A stretch of 64,000 bases of DNA from a bacterium (GTDB lineage: Archaea; JAADDD01), in contig JAADDD010000001.1 of assembly GCA_013154095.1 (NCBI GenBank), forward strand, positions 1 through 64,000. Reading direction: 5' to 3'. The notes below the pieces were generated by a model. The model made no database searches, was not told the origin of the DNA, and saw nothing but the letters and a program-made list of their open reading frames with translations. The position numbers and the translations under genes were made by a program. How positions within the stretch are numbered: position 1 is the stretch's first letter; the number at the start of each line of letters is the position of its first letter. Positions 8,306-16,955 of the stretch are shown in pieces.

Positions 8306-9994
8306 ATGGTCAGCCTAGAGGACATACTAAAACAGCTCCAGCAAGGCAAACCTTCTCCTCAGCCAGTAGCTCAGGAGCCAAAACACGAGCAGCCTCCTAG
8401 GCCAAGCTTTGAGCGGCACGAAACAGTGCGGGGTTCTAAGTTCCAGCTTGTTCTAAGAATGATCGAAGAAGAAAAACAGCACGAAAACAAGCCGTGGATA
8501 GAGCGACCTAAAAAAGTTATAGCAGAATACCCTCACGCTATAATCTATGAAGTAGAAGGAGAAGAAGTTCCTGTCTATTACTTAAAACAAATTCGTTCGC
8601 TCTCAGCTTCGGAGCAGCGAATATATAATGAGGCAAAAGAGATTGCGGTGCGCAACATCGAAATAAAGAAAACAGATCTTATTAAGCGCGAGAGGCTAGA
8701 AGAAATTCGCGCCAAAATAAGAGATATTATTCTCAGCGTAGCCAAGAAATACTATATTGCAGAAGATTCTCCTGTCATTGATAGGTTAACAGAAATAGTT
8801 TACAGAGATATAGTTGGCCTCGGAATCCTCGACTATCTTGTTGAGGATGATGAACTAGAAGAAATAATGGTCATAGGAACAGGTAAGCCAGTATATGTTT
8901 TCCACCGAAAGTACGGCATGTGCAAGACCAACATTGTTTTCCACACAGACGAAGAAATAATAAACATAATTCGCAGGATCGCTTACTACGTTGACAGGCG
9001 CATAGACCAGCAGTGCCCTCTACTAGATGCGCGCCTACCTACAGGCGACCGTGTCAACGCTACTATACCACCTATTTCTCTCGAAGGACCTACTCTCACT
9101 ATCCGTAAATTCAGGCGCGATCCGTACACTATTTTAGACTTGCTCGAGTTCAAGACAATGACTCCCGAACTTGCTGCGTTTCTCTGGCTCTGCGTTGACG
9201 GATTATTTGCTAAACCAGCAAATATTATTGTTGCCGGAGGCACCGGTTCTGGTAAGACTACTACGCTGAACGTGCTAGCCACGTTTATCCCACCTTGGGA
9301 GCGAGTGATCACTATCGAGGATACTGCAGAGCTCCAGCTTCCGATAAAGCACTGGATCAGGGAAGAAACTAGACCTCCATCCCTTGAAGGTAGCGGAGAA
9401 GTAACAATGGATGACCTAGTGAAAAATGCGCTTCGCCAGCGTCCAGACAGAATCATTGTTGGAGAGATCCGTGGACCAGAGGCCCGCACCCTTTTCGTTG
9501 CCCTAAACACTGGTCACGATGGTGGCATGGGCACAGTTCACGCTAACTCTGCCCGCGAGACAATTATTCGTCTCAAGTCTCCGCCAATGAACGTGCCGCC
9601 AGTAATGCTCAACGCGCTGAACTTTATTATTATGCAGCACAGGCTACTCTACAGAGGAAAGCACGTGCGCAGGGTAGTAGAAATCGCGGAGCTTACTGGA
9701 ATGGAAGGCGACAATCCTAGGCTGAACATTGTCTACCAGTGGGATGCGCGCACAGACACTGTGCAGCGCACAGAAATTCCTATCCGTTACCTTGAAGTGC
9801 TCTCAGAATACACTGGCTTAACGCTCAAGCAGATACAGGACGAAATAGAAGAGAGAAGAGAATTCTTGCTGGAGCTACTCGAGCTTAACCAGCGCAGAGT
9901 AAACTCTGGCGAGAGAAAGTTCAGCGTGCACGAAGTAGGTAAGTTTATCCAGGCCTACACAAAGATCAAGAAAAGAGAATTGTCAAAGAGATAA
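8306..9994 (+). CDS. Type IV pilus/archaellum-type secretion ATPase
   Basis: Hexameric GspE/TadA/ArlI-type ATPase that powers pilin assembly at the cytoplasmic face. Walker A GGTGSGKTT is at 311-319, the Asp box ITIEDTAEL at about 335-343, Walker B RIIVGEIRG at 382-390 and the His box TGHDGGMGTVHAN at 402-414. The first ~95 residues form a variable Pro/Glu-rich domain. At 562 aa it is in range for archaeal pilus ATPases. It overlaps the next gene by one base (TAATG) and heads the ~11 kb pilus run. Confidence 0.93.
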   Translation: MVSLEDILKQLQQGKPSPQPVAQEPKHEQPPRPSFERHETVRGSKFQLVLRMIEEEKQHENKPWIERPKKVIAEYPHAIIYEVEGEEVPVYYLKQIRSLSASEQRIYNEAKEIAVRNIEIKKTDLIKRERLEEIRAKIRDIILSVAKKYYIAEDSPVIDRLTEIVYRDIVGLGILDYLVEDDELEEIMVIGTGKPVYVFHRKYGMCKTNIVFHTDEEIINIIRRIAYYVDRRIDQQCPLLDARLPTGDRVNATIPPISLEGPTLTIRKFRRDPYTILDLLEFKTMTPELAAFLWLCVDGLFAKPANIIVAGGTGSGKTTTLNVLATFIPPWERVITIEDTAELQLPIKHWIREETRPPSLEGSGEVTMDDLVKNALRQRPDRIIVGEIRGPEARTLFVALNTGHDGGMGTVHANSARETIIRLKSPPMNVPPVMLNALNFIIMQHRLLYRGKHVRRVVEIAELTGMEGDNPRLNIVYQWDARTDTVQRTEIPIRYLEVLSEYTGLTLKQIQDEIEERREFLLELLELNQRRVNSGERKFSVHEVGKFIQAYTKIKKRELSKR

Positions 9995-11166
9995 TGGGCT
10001 TTGAGGAGCTGCTTGGCTCAAAGAAAAAACGAGACAACCTCGAAAAGCTGAAAGAAGACATACTTTCAACTGTCAAGAAACAGGAAGATTATCTTAAGCT
10101 CGAGCTGAAGCATCACCAAAAACAGAAAAAAGCTGCTGTAGTAGTGAAAAAAGAGCTAAAACAGATTGTTGCTTCTATCCAGGGAATAAAAGTAGGAGAA
10201 GAAGAAGCCGTAAAAGTGAATGCTTACATTATTACTACTAATCCTGCCTGGGCAAAGCTAAAGCCGCTGCTTGATCTCTGGCATCCTTTCTTGCTGCCGC
10301 TAGAAGAGCGCTTGCTGGGTTTAGTTAACTTGCGCAGGCTCGCGCTTGATCTTTATGCCTGCCAGATGCGCTTCCGCGCCGAAGATTACGTGGCCTTTGT
10401 CTTGGCAATTTCGCTCACGCTAGCTTTTCTTAGTCTTATTTTTCTAGGACTACTCTACGTGCTCGGCGCACTTACAAATCTATTAGTAGTATTAGTTGCT
10501 CCACTAGTACTGTTTTTGCTCTCGTTCGTTGTCGGAGTGAAGTATCCTACGTTTAAGAATAAGCAGCGAGCCGTGAACATTGAGCAGAACTTGCTGTTTG
10601 CTCTGCGAGAAATGAGTACCTTGCTTTCCGCTGGTCTAGGCATTAGGAGCTGCATAAGAAAGATCGCTGATGCAGACTACGAGGAGCTCTCGAAGGAATT
10701 CTCGCTGCTGCTCACAGAAATAAGCTATGGTATCAGCATGGAGGATGCTCTTAGGCACATGATAGAGAGAAACTACAGTAAGGGAATTTATCGCTTCGCC
10801 ACAGTCGTTATCCGAACAATCAAGACAGGTGGAGAGCTGAGCAACTCAATTAGGATGCTGGCCAACGAAATAGCCAAGGAACAGTTTCTCCGCATACAAA
10901 AATTCACTGCTACACTGAACATGCTGTCTGTGTTTTACCTGTTCGGTGCAGCAGTAGCTCCAGTAATGTTTGGCATCCTTAACGCTGTGCAGAGCCTAGG
11001 ATTGCTGAACATTGCCAGCAGCGCAATGAGCTCGATGGGACACATTCATCCAATCACTCCGCCAGGACCAGGAGAACTAATATTTATGTACTGCCTAGCA
11101 TTTCCTCTCTTGCTTGTCCTAATGTTCATTATCGTTAATAGCCTAGAACCAAAAGGAGTGACGTAG
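9994..11166 (+). CDS. TadC/ArlJ-type pilus membrane platform protein 1
   Basis: Polytopic platform protein (T2SF/TadC family) that couples the ATPase to pilin extraction. After ~110 charged residues come two membrane helices (about 130-185), a T2SF cytoplasmic helix bundle (FALREMSTLLSAGLG to GGELSNSIRMLANEI), and two or more helices at the C-terminus. 390 aa. The start is one base inside the ATPase stop. A second, shorter paralogue follows directly, as in Tad-like archaeal pili with paired TadC proteins. Confidence 0.87.
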   Translation: MGFEELLGSKKKRDNLEKLKEDILSTVKKQEDYLKLELKHHQKQKKAAVVVKKELKQIVASIQGIKVGEEEAVKVNAYIITTNPAWAKLKPLLDLWHPFLLPLEERLLGLVNLRRLALDLYACQMRFRAEDYVAFVLAISLTLAFLSLIFLGLLYVLGALTNLLVVLVAPLVLFLLSFVVGVKYPTFKNKQRAVNIEQNLLFALREMSTLLSAGLGIRSCIRKIADADYEELSKEFSLLLTEISYGISMEDALRHMIERNYSKGIYRFATVVIRTIKTGGELSNSIRMLANEIAKEQFLRIQKFTATLNMLSVFYLFGAAVAPVMFGILNAVQSLGLLNIASSAMSSMGHIHPITPPGPGELIFMYCLAFPLLLVLMFIIVNSLEPKGVT

Positions 11167-11168
11167 CC

Positions 11169-12107
11169 ATGGAGCAGAAAAGAGAGCCGCTATTCAAGCG
11201 GCTCTGGCGACAATACAACATCATTTTTTACCGCGGAAAATTCCCGTTCCTTCCTTACACTTGGCTCCCTCTTTCCTTTGTTTTTGCTTTCTTGGCAGCT
11301 CTAGCATCTTATTTTATTTTCCGCTGCATAGCGCTCGCGGTGCTGTATTTTGTCCTGATGTGGTTGTTCTTTGCTATAGGTATACCTTATTATTTTATGG
11401 AAAAGCGACTAACAGAAATAGAAAAAGCCTTGCCGTATTTTCTTTCGCAGCTTTCTTCTGCTCTCCGCAGCGGCATGGGCCTTGACTCTGCGCTCAACGA
11501 GGTAGCCAAGTCTCTTGGTGGTCCTCTCGGCGAAGAAGTAAGGCGCACGCTGGCAGAGATCAATAAAGGCATAACAATGGGAGAAGCTTTCCGCAGAGCA
11601 GGAGAGCGTATTGGCACTAAGTTCGTGCGCCGAGTTTTCCGCATCCTTGTCAGTGCAGTAGAACAGGGTGGCAGGCTAGCAGACGTGCTCGACGAAATTG
11701 CGGATAATGCCCAAGAAATTGTCACGCTGCGAATGGAAAGAGAAGCTGCTACAACAATGCCTGCAATGTTCATTGTTGCTGCTGGAGTACTGATTGCGCC
11801 TATTGTTTTTGGTATCACCATCACATTGTACAAGTTAATGTATAATCAGTCTGCCAGTGTAGGATTTATCAAGAAAGGGACAGGAGTCGTGCCTAGTCTT
11901 TTCCTTAAAATAATTTTGTTCTACCTTGCCATCGAAGCTTTTCTCTCTGCCTTGCTGATAGCAAAGATGCGCTGGGGAAAGCTAGGCAAAGGCTTTGTTA
12001 TAGCTCCTGTATTTGCGTATGTTGCACCTATAGTAGCAATATTTGCAGCAAAAATGATGGCTGGATTGTTGGCTGCGCAAGGTGCAAGTGCAGTGATGAT
12101 ACTATGA
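11169..12107 (+). CDS. TadC/ArlJ-type pilus membrane platform protein 2
   Basis: 312 aa, with two N-terminal membrane helices (about 25-75), a T2SF domain (LPYFLSQLSSALRSGMGLDSAL, then EQGGRLADVLDEIA) and three or four further membrane segments to the C-terminus. It lacks the long charged N-terminus of the first paralogue. The two together probably form a heteromeric platform, which is inference from paired genes in other archaeal pilus loci. Its stop TGA is nested in the ATG of the next small prepilin (ATGA). Confidence 0.86.
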   Translation: MEQKREPLFKRLWRQYNIIFYRGKFPFLPYTWLPLSFVFAFLAALASYFIFRCIALAVLYFVLMWLFFAIGIPYYFMEKRLTEIEKALPYFLSQLSSALRSGMGLDSALNEVAKSLGGPLGEEVRRTLAEINKGITMGEAFRRAGERIGTKFVRRVFRILVSAVEQGGRLADVLDEIADNAQEIVTLRMEREAATTMPAMFIVAAGVLIAPIVFGITITLYKLMYNQSASVGFIKKGTGVVPSLFLKIILFYLAIEAFLSALLIAKMRWGKLGKGFVIAPVFAYVAPIVAIFAAKMMAGLLAAQGASAVMIL

Positions 12108-12253
12108 GATGCCAAGTTTCCAAAGAAACTCTAATAATAATAGGAGCTGCAGTAGTGCTTATCCTGGTTGCCGTGCTTTACATTAAGCTTAACTCAAAAC
12201 ATTTATATTCAAACATGTATTACATTTACCAGCAGTATTCCCAAGTGAGATAA
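12104..12253 (+). CDS. Tiny class III prepilin-like peptide (49 aa)
   Basis: A 49-codon gene starting in the ATGA overlap with the TadC-like gene and ending in a TAATG overlap with the next gene. It begins MRCQVSKETLIIIGAA. The Q-x-S-x-E signature at positions 4-8 followed by a long hydrophobic helix is the class III prepilin signal cut by EppA-type peptidases. The mature part is only a helix and ~25 Tyr-rich residues, so it may be a minor or priming pilin. Coupled translation on both sides supports that it is real. Confidence 0.75.
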   Translation: MRCQVSKETLIIIGAAVVLILVAVLYIKLNSKHLYSNMYYIYQQYSQVR

Positions 12254-12756
12254 TGCGGTTCCAGGGAGCGTTAGAGTATCTAATTATATTAGGAGCAGCT
12301 GTTCTAATTGCCGGTATTGTAGTAGCTTACATGTTTGGATTCCTAAAATCAGGAGCTAAGCAAAATATGATTAATAAGTGTGTTGATTTCAAGAACAAAT
12401 TATGTGTTTATGCTACACAGTTTGAAGATTTTGCAGCGCAAAACCCAGCAGAAGCTATGGCTGAGTATTTGCAAGGAGTACTACATTATTATGATGGCAG
12501 TAAATTTGAGAACGTGAGTTGTAGCATATCAAGTAGTAGTTCTAGTAGTTCAAGTGGTTCAACAGTAACCTGTAAAGCTGGTAATGGTAATATTCAATTT
12601 ACCTATTATTCTAAAAATAATACTATCACGGTTAGTCAAGGAAGCATTTATGTTAGTACTCGTTTAAAAATTTATTTCATAAGTAATAATGGACAGCCCA
12701 GTTCGTCAAACGATTATCTTTGTGTAAAAAGTGGTGGCACAATTTATTGTAGCTAA
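12253..12756 (+). CDS. Class III prepilin with Ser-rich loop, likely major pilin
   Basis: 167 aa. It starts MRFQGALEYLIILGAA, with Q4 and E8 of the class III signal but Ala at the Ser position. After the helix comes a ~130-residue exposed domain with four or five Cys (KCVDFKNKLC, SCS, TC, LC, YC), a nine-Ser run and a C-terminal Cys-Ser, so disulfides are likely. It is the largest canonical pilin in the group and the best candidate for the main subunit. Its DNA is visibly more AT-rich than its neighbours. The start overlaps the preceding stop by one base. Confidence 0.75.
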   Translation: MRFQGALEYLIILGAAVLIAGIVVAYMFGFLKSGAKQNMINKCVDFKNKLCVYATQFEDFAAQNPAEAMAEYLQGVLHYYDGSKFENVSCSISSSSSSSSSGSTVTCKAGNGNIQFTYYSKNNTITVSQGSIYVSTRLKIYFISNNGQPSSSNDYLCVKSGGTIYCS

Positions 12757-12797
12757 CCTTTCAACTTTTAAATTTCTTTATTTAATAACTACTTTTA

Positions 12798-12962
12798 ATG
12801 CGGTTTCAGGTTTCCCTTGAATATCTTGTTATTCTTGCTGCTATCCTAGCATTAGGCGGTGCAGTTCTAATAGAAGCCGTGCAGCTGTTTCACCAATACA
12901 AAATGTTTGTGAAGATGGTCAATGCATTCTACAACACTACATACAAGGTGCTCATTTCATGA
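12798..12962 (+). CDS. Small class III prepilin (54 aa)
   Basis: 54 aa, starting MRFQVSLEYLVILAAI. This is a textbook Q-x-S-x-E signal (Q4, S6, E8) followed by a hydrophobic helix and ~25 polar residues (FHQYKMFVKMVNAFYN). Its stop overlaps the start of the next prepilin by 4 nt (ATGA). The 41-nt spacer upstream contains TTTAAATTTC, a possible internal promoter. It is too short for standard gene finders but has a clear family signal. Confidence 0.78.
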   Translation: MRFQVSLEYLVILAAILALGGAVLIEAVQLFHQYKMFVKMVNAFYNTTYKVLIS

Positions 12963-13135
12963 AGTGTCAGGTAAGCCTAGAAATGATGGCCTTCCTGGCG
13001 ATCGAGATACTGCTCCTAGCTCTTGCATTTATTCTTGCATTCTATTACTTGTTGCCGCTCTATGAGGGCCAATATTCTATGATCAACGACGTAGTCCAGA
13101 AGGCAATGATATTTTATACCAGCTCAGTTCATTAA
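12959..13135 (+). CDS. Small class III prepilin (58 aa)
   Basis: 58 aa, starting MKCQVSLEMMAFLAIEI, with Q4, S6 and E8 of the class III signal, then an Ile/Leu-rich helix and a short polar tail. It is translationally coupled to the previous prepilin through ATGA and lies 4 nt before the peptidase gene. Such tandem short prepilins are typical minor pilins in methanogen Epd-type loci, which is family knowledge. The specific role here is unknown. Confidence 0.78.
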   Translation: MKCQVSLEMMAFLAIEILLLALAFILAFYYLLPLYEGQYSMINDVVQKAMIFYTSSVH

Positions 13136-13139
13136 CTGC

Positions 13140-14273
13140 ATGCTGCTTAGCGCTGCTTATTTCCTGGCATTTTTTGTGGCGCTAGGTCTTGCAGTTTACC
13201 AGGACGTTAAGTATACTATTGTAGACGACAGGCTAACGTTCTTTCTTTTTTGGCTTTCCCTGCTCTGGAGCTGCAGCACCGCAGAAACATTCCTGATCTG
13301 GACAGCTGCTGTGCTCGCTCTGTACTTTCTGTACAGGAAGCTAAGACACCGCGAGCTTCTCTATCCTTATGCAGCGCTTTGCCTGCTTAGTTTACTTGCA
13401 TTTGCTGGATTAGTACTAGGAATGCCTACATTTGAGCTTTGCTGGGCGCTCTTTTCCTTTGCTGCTATGGCCTACTACCTGAAAGTCTGGGCACTTGGAG
13501 ACATTTTCATGTACACTACAATAGGCAACTTCATAGCCCAGTTTTTGCCGTTTGCAGGATTACCGTTTAGAAAATTTCTGCTCTCAATGCCTTTCCAGTT
13601 TTTTATACTGCTTGCAATCCTTCTTTCCTACTTGCCTTACTTGGCATTTCTGCAGGCGGCCGAAGAGTGGAAGCGACAAAAACTAGCTTTACTAACAAGA
13701 ACTTGCAGTGCTGTTGCTGTAGCTGCAGTAGCGCTGGTGATCGTGCACAGAGCATTCAATCTTCTGTATTTTCTTCCAGTACTTGTTGCCTGCGATGTAC
13801 TGGTAACCTACTATGCTAGAAAGCTGCCGAGCAAGCTGTTTTTCTCGCTGCTTATACTAGAAGCTGTGTTTGGAGGGGCAGTCCTACTACTGCTGAAACC
13901 TCGAGCAACAGAAGCTGTAGGCGCTGTAGCTGCTTACTGGATCCTGGACGCTGCAGTAGCCTACATGCGCCGAGGCATGAAAAAAGTGTACGTGCGCGTG
14001 GACCAGCTCTGTGATGGCGATATTCCTGGCTTCTACCTCGCGCGCCAGGGCGAGCAGTACGTGTACTCAGAGGAGCAGCAGCCAGCAGGAGAGATACTTA
14101 TCAGGAAGAAAAACCCGAACGGGCTCTACCCTGAACAGCTCAGGCTGCTGCGGCAGCTCGCAGAAGAAGGCCGTGTACCGCAGTGGCTGCCAATATATAA
14201 AGGCACGCCGATGCTGCCAGCTTTCTTTCTTGCAGCACTGGCAGCATTTATATTCTTTAAGCTGTTTACTTGA
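13140..14273 (+). CDS. A24-type (EppA-like) prepilin peptidase with C-terminal domain
   Basis: Integral membrane aspartic peptidase expected to cut the class III prepilins around it. The first catalytic region is YQDVKYTIVDDRLT near residue 20, just after the first helix, and the second is WALGDIFMYTTIG near 117. The usual GxGD is ALGD here, with Ala at the first Gly. About eight membrane helices fill residues 1-280. A soluble part with MKKVYVRVDQL and a last helix (GTPMLPAFFLAALAAF) follows, a layout shared with archaeal EppA-type enzymes. 377 aa. Confidence 0.72.
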   Translation: MLLSAAYFLAFFVALGLAVYQDVKYTIVDDRLTFFLFWLSLLWSCSTAETFLIWTAAVLALYFLYRKLRHRELLYPYAALCLLSLLAFAGLVLGMPTFELCWALFSFAAMAYYLKVWALGDIFMYTTIGNFIAQFLPFAGLPFRKFLLSMPFQFFILLAILLSYLPYLAFLQAAEEWKRQKLALLTRTCSAVAVAAVALVIVHRAFNLLYFLPVLVACDVLVTYYARKLPSKLFFSLLILEAVFGGAVLLLLKPRATEAVGAVAAYWILDAAVAYMRRGMKKVYVRVDQLCDGDIPGFYLARQGEQYVYSEEQQPAGEILIRKKNPNGLYPEQLRLLRQLAEEGRVPQWLPIYKGTPMLPAFFLAALAAFIFFKLFT

Positions 14274-14279
14274 AATTAA

Positions 14280-14786
14280 ATGCGTGGACAGGCAGTACTA
14301 GAATACCTGGTTTGCCTTGTAATCGCTGGCTTCATCTATCTTTTGTTAATATATCCAGGTTACCTGTACGCGCTCTACCGCCTGTTCTTTACTGCTAGCA
14401 CGGTAACTACTCGCGTAGACTTACAAGAAATTGTCTTTTTCGATTACCTACGGTTTGATCTGGGCAAGATAAAGTACGTTGAGCTAGACATTCCGTTTAT
14501 CCACGCAGTCCTCCCTAAGTATATTTATATAATATGTTATAAATTAGGAAAATATTGCTGCCACCCGCTGCTGAAAGTTGTTTTCTACGACAAGTATACG
14601 CGCAGAAACTTCACGTATTACATAAACTATCCTGGCACTCTTTGCTACAAGCTGCGCGTAGAGCAGCTCAAGGATGAAATATGCAGGCACATGAAATTGT
14701 ATTATAAAGTCCAGGTCTTCGGGAACTATAGCGCGAAGTCGCTCTGTAATTATACTCGGGTAAAAATAATTTTTAAGCCGGGCTAG
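14280..14786 (+). CDS. Class III signal-bearing pilin-like protein (168 aa)
   Basis: Starts MRGQAVLEYLVCLVIAG, with Gly at -1, Gln at +1 and Glu at +5 of the class III signal, the most canonical cleavage site in the cluster. A long hydrophobic stretch is followed by ~120 residues rich in Tyr, Arg and Lys with five or six Cys and NYT/NYS sequons. Probably a minor pilin or tip component; no known domain is recognised. It lies 6 nt after the peptidase and 4 nt before the next gene. Confidence 0.7.
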   Translation: MRGQAVLEYLVCLVIAGFIYLLLIYPGYLYALYRLFFTASTVTTRVDLQEIVFFDYLRFDLGKIKYVELDIPFIHAVLPKYIYIICYKLGKYCCHPLLKVVFYDKYTRRNFTYYINYPGTLCYKLRVEQLKDEICRHMKLYYKVQVFGNYSAKSLCNYTRVKIIFKPG

Positions 14787-14790
14787 GAAA

Positions 14791-15255
14791 ATGCGCGGTT
14801 TTTTGAGCCTTGACTTTGCCATCTCTCTTGTCTTGCTGATGACACTTGCAGGTTTTGTTGCCTACCAGTACAGTCTTCATCTGCGCACTGCCCGGCTGCT
14901 AGCTGCCTACATCAACGCTTCTTCTTACCAGCTTGTAGAACATTCTGTCGACTTCGCTAACTCTACCTCGCTGGCTATTGCCTATACTAGCTACTACGAT
15001 GTCCCTCCTATGGCTGTGCTCCGTGCCTGGGTAAGCTACTGCGCGCACGTGAAGAGCAACTATACTGTAATCTGCACACAGCACGGAAAGTGCTCCGTTG
15101 ACAATAATCCGGACGACCAGCTCAAGCCGCTGCTAGGAAACGAAGGGCTGTGCAGGCATTATTATTACAATCCGAAGAAGAAGGCCTACCACATCATTCG
15201 CTGTCACTGCAGCGGAGGGCATCATCACCATCACCGCTGCAGGAGGAGAGCATGA
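14791..15255 (+). CDS. Pilin-like protein with His/Cys/Arg-rich C-terminus
   Basis: 154 aa. It starts MRGFLSLDFAISLVLL, a degenerate class III signal with Phe for Gln and Asp for Glu, then a membrane helix. The exposed part has several Cys, and the tail holds five consecutive His within HCSGGHHHHHRCRRR, suggesting metal binding. Its stop overlaps the next ATG (ATGA). Function unknown. Confidence 0.62.
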   Translation: MRGFLSLDFAISLVLLMTLAGFVAYQYSLHLRTARLLAAYINASSYQLVEHSVDFANSTSLAIAYTSYYDVPPMAVLRAWVSYCAHVKSNYTVICTQHGKCSVDNNPDDQLKPLLGNEGLCRHYYYNPKKKAYHIIRCHCSGGHHHHHRCRRRA

Positions 15256-15515
15256 ACTTCTTCGAGCTGCTTATAGTTTTTTCTGCCGTGATGCTCTGCT
15301 GCCTGTACTTCTGGTGGCTGATGATAGGCTTCCACATTAAAATAGATAACAAGAACTACTACCCGTTCCACAACCTCAATAATTTGTTTGTGCGCGTGTA
15401 CCACGGCAGCAGCCACTGGTACTACAATCCCTGGAATCTTTCACAAATTAGCACTGTTCGAGATTTGTACTTCGTGGTAAACAATACACGCTACAGCTTG
15501 TGGAAGGATGTCTAG
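15252..15515 (+). CDS. Single-helix membrane protein of the pilus run (87 aa)
   Basis: The ATG at 15252 is chosen because it overlaps the upstream stop and begins MNFFELLIVFSAVMLCC, a membrane helix with Glu at position 5 as in pilins. An in-frame ATG 102 nt earlier would read through the His-rich coding region out of frame and is rejected. The outer part is Tyr/Trp/Asn-rich. No family is recognised. It overlaps the next gene by 8 nt. Confidence 0.6.
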   Translation: MNFFELLIVFSAVMLCCLYFWWLMIGFHIKIDNKNYYPFHNLNNLFVRVYHGSSHWYYNPWNLSQISTVRDLYFVVNNTRYSLWKDV

Positions 15516-16428
15516 GCTACAGGTTTTTACCCTAGATCTCATTCTTGCTATGCTTTTCACGCTGCTTGTTGTGCCTGTTGTTCTCTACTTAGAGTACGTT
15601 TACTCGCTGAAGACCTTGCACGTAAAAAAGATAGCTATTATTATTAACAGGTACTACACGTTCGCAGACATCATCACTTATCTTTGTCTAGCAAAAATAA
15701 ATCCGCATACAGGAAAGCTGCTGTCGAACTACATCCAGTACAATGCAAGCATAATGTGGGCAGTGGACAACTTCACGAATTTCCGTGAAGGACTCACAGA
15801 GTTGTGCGAAAAAATCTACGGTTATTCTCCTGGTTCCGAACTTTTGCAGTCATGTGTCCAACAACTGACACCTCTAGCAGAGTTATGCGAAGAAATAGAC
15901 GACGACTATCCTTGGTTTATTATGGACCGCTATGGCACAGTTTTCTTTGTTTCTAGAGCCCTGCGCCAGCAACTACATTTCCGCACTAGAATAGAAAAGC
16001 GGCTGTTCCTCGCGTATTTCATGAACTACTACTTCTATGGTAATATTACTGGCGCAAGTAACAGAACATACCAGCAGTTCGCGCGATTCATGCGCCAGCA
16101 CGACTACATCATCTTGGTACCGTTCGGCGGAGTAATACAGAGCAAGGAACCGGTGATATTCGTGAACATGAGCTTCCGCCGGGCGTTGCAGAAACTGCGA
16201 GGTATCCGTGCAGTGTTTCCTGTAGGAGCTTTGCCTAACACTGTGGCTTACTGGCGCTACAACGACAGCTACCCCCACGCTGAGCTTGTCTGGAACAACA
16301 CCTATGTTTTTGTGCCTAGCAGACAGTTCTCGCGTGCCCAGGCATACTACGTAGTCGTGCTTTCCTGGCTGTCTTACCAGAATATAAGTAATCTTGTCGC
16401 GCAAGTAGAAAGCATCACGGGAGCATGA
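15508..16428 (+). CDS. Secreted or anchored protein of the pilus run (306 aa)
   Basis: N-terminal helix after a short charged start (MSRLQVFTLDLILAML), which loosely keeps Gln and Asp as in prepilin signals. About 270 exposed residues follow, rich in Tyr and Asn, with several N-glycosylation sequons and five or six Cys in the first half. No enzymatic motif is seen. Its position between pilin-like genes suggests a pilus-associated adhesin or tip protein; this is inference from context only. Confidence 0.6.
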   Translation: MSRLQVFTLDLILAMLFTLLVVPVVLYLEYVYSLKTLHVKKIAIIINRYYTFADIITYLCLAKINPHTGKLLSNYIQYNASIMWAVDNFTNFREGLTELCEKIYGYSPGSELLQSCVQQLTPLAELCEEIDDDYPWFIMDRYGTVFFVSRALRQQLHFRTRIEKRLFLAYFMNYYFYGNITGASNRTYQQFARFMRQHDYIILVPFGGVIQSKEPVIFVNMSFRRALQKLRGIRAVFPVGALPNTVAYWRYNDSYPHAELVWNNTYVFVPSRQFSRAQAYYVVVLSWLSYQNISNLVAQVESITGA

Positions 16429-16955
16429 AGCGCAGGCAGCTGCTAGAAGTGCTGCTTGTGCTCGCCGTGGCCGTCAACTCTCTTTTCCTTGGCGCTGAGC
16501 TAGCTCAAGCAACAGCAATGGTTGCAGTACATGCCGCTATTCTTGCGTGTCTTTTTTTCCTTGCCTGGAAATACAGGCTGTATCTTCGCGGATTGTTGTT
16601 CTGTCTCGGCTATTTTCTTTGTCTCGGTTTCTTGCTAGGAGAAATGCTCAGAATATACTATTTAGTGCCAAACATTGCGGCCAAGGTCAACGCACTCCTT
16701 ACTTATTATTATTATATTTTTGTATTAACTATATTATATTTGCCGCTCTACAAGCTGCTCGCCGAACCAAGAGAGCTGCGCGGCAAGATCATTGATGCTG
16801 GCCAAGAATATTACGTGGTAGAGCTCTGCCCTACTATTTTCTCTGGACTAAAACCAGGAGTCTATGCCGTGAAGCGAAACGGCACGAACAAATATATAGG
16901 CGACGAAGTAGTAATCATTAAAGACTTTAGGGGTCGGCTAAAGGTGAAAGCGTGA
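16425..16955 (+). CDS. Four-helix membrane protein with small C-terminal domain
   Basis: 176 aa. About four membrane helices lie between residues 8 and 112. A cytosolic, beta-rich tail (RGKIIDAGQEYYVVEL to GDEVVIIKDFRGRLKVKA) follows and looks like a small barrel similar in feel to NfeD or OB tails. No family is assigned. The start overlaps the preceding stop by 4 nt and the next gene starts 4 nt before its end, so it is an integral part of the operon. Confidence 0.58.
   Translation: MKRRQLLEVLLVLAVAVNSLFLGAELAQATAMVAVHAAILACLFFLAWKYRLYLRGLLFCLGYFLCLGFLLGEMLRIYYLVPNIAAKVNALLTYYYYIFVLTILYLPLYKLLAEPRELRGKIIDAGQEYYVVELCPTIFSGLKPGVYAVKRNGTNKYIGDEVVIIKDFRGRLKVKA

Noticed and set aside
15219..15234. 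Poly-His tail as a cloning tag artefact
   Set aside because: It is embedded in CHCSGG and RCRRRA with native codon use, and the gene is coupled to the next one.
15150..15251. Upstream ATG for the 15252 gene
   Set aside because: The segment is out-of-frame translation of the His-rich end of the preceding gene, and ATG 15252 is coupled to its stop.
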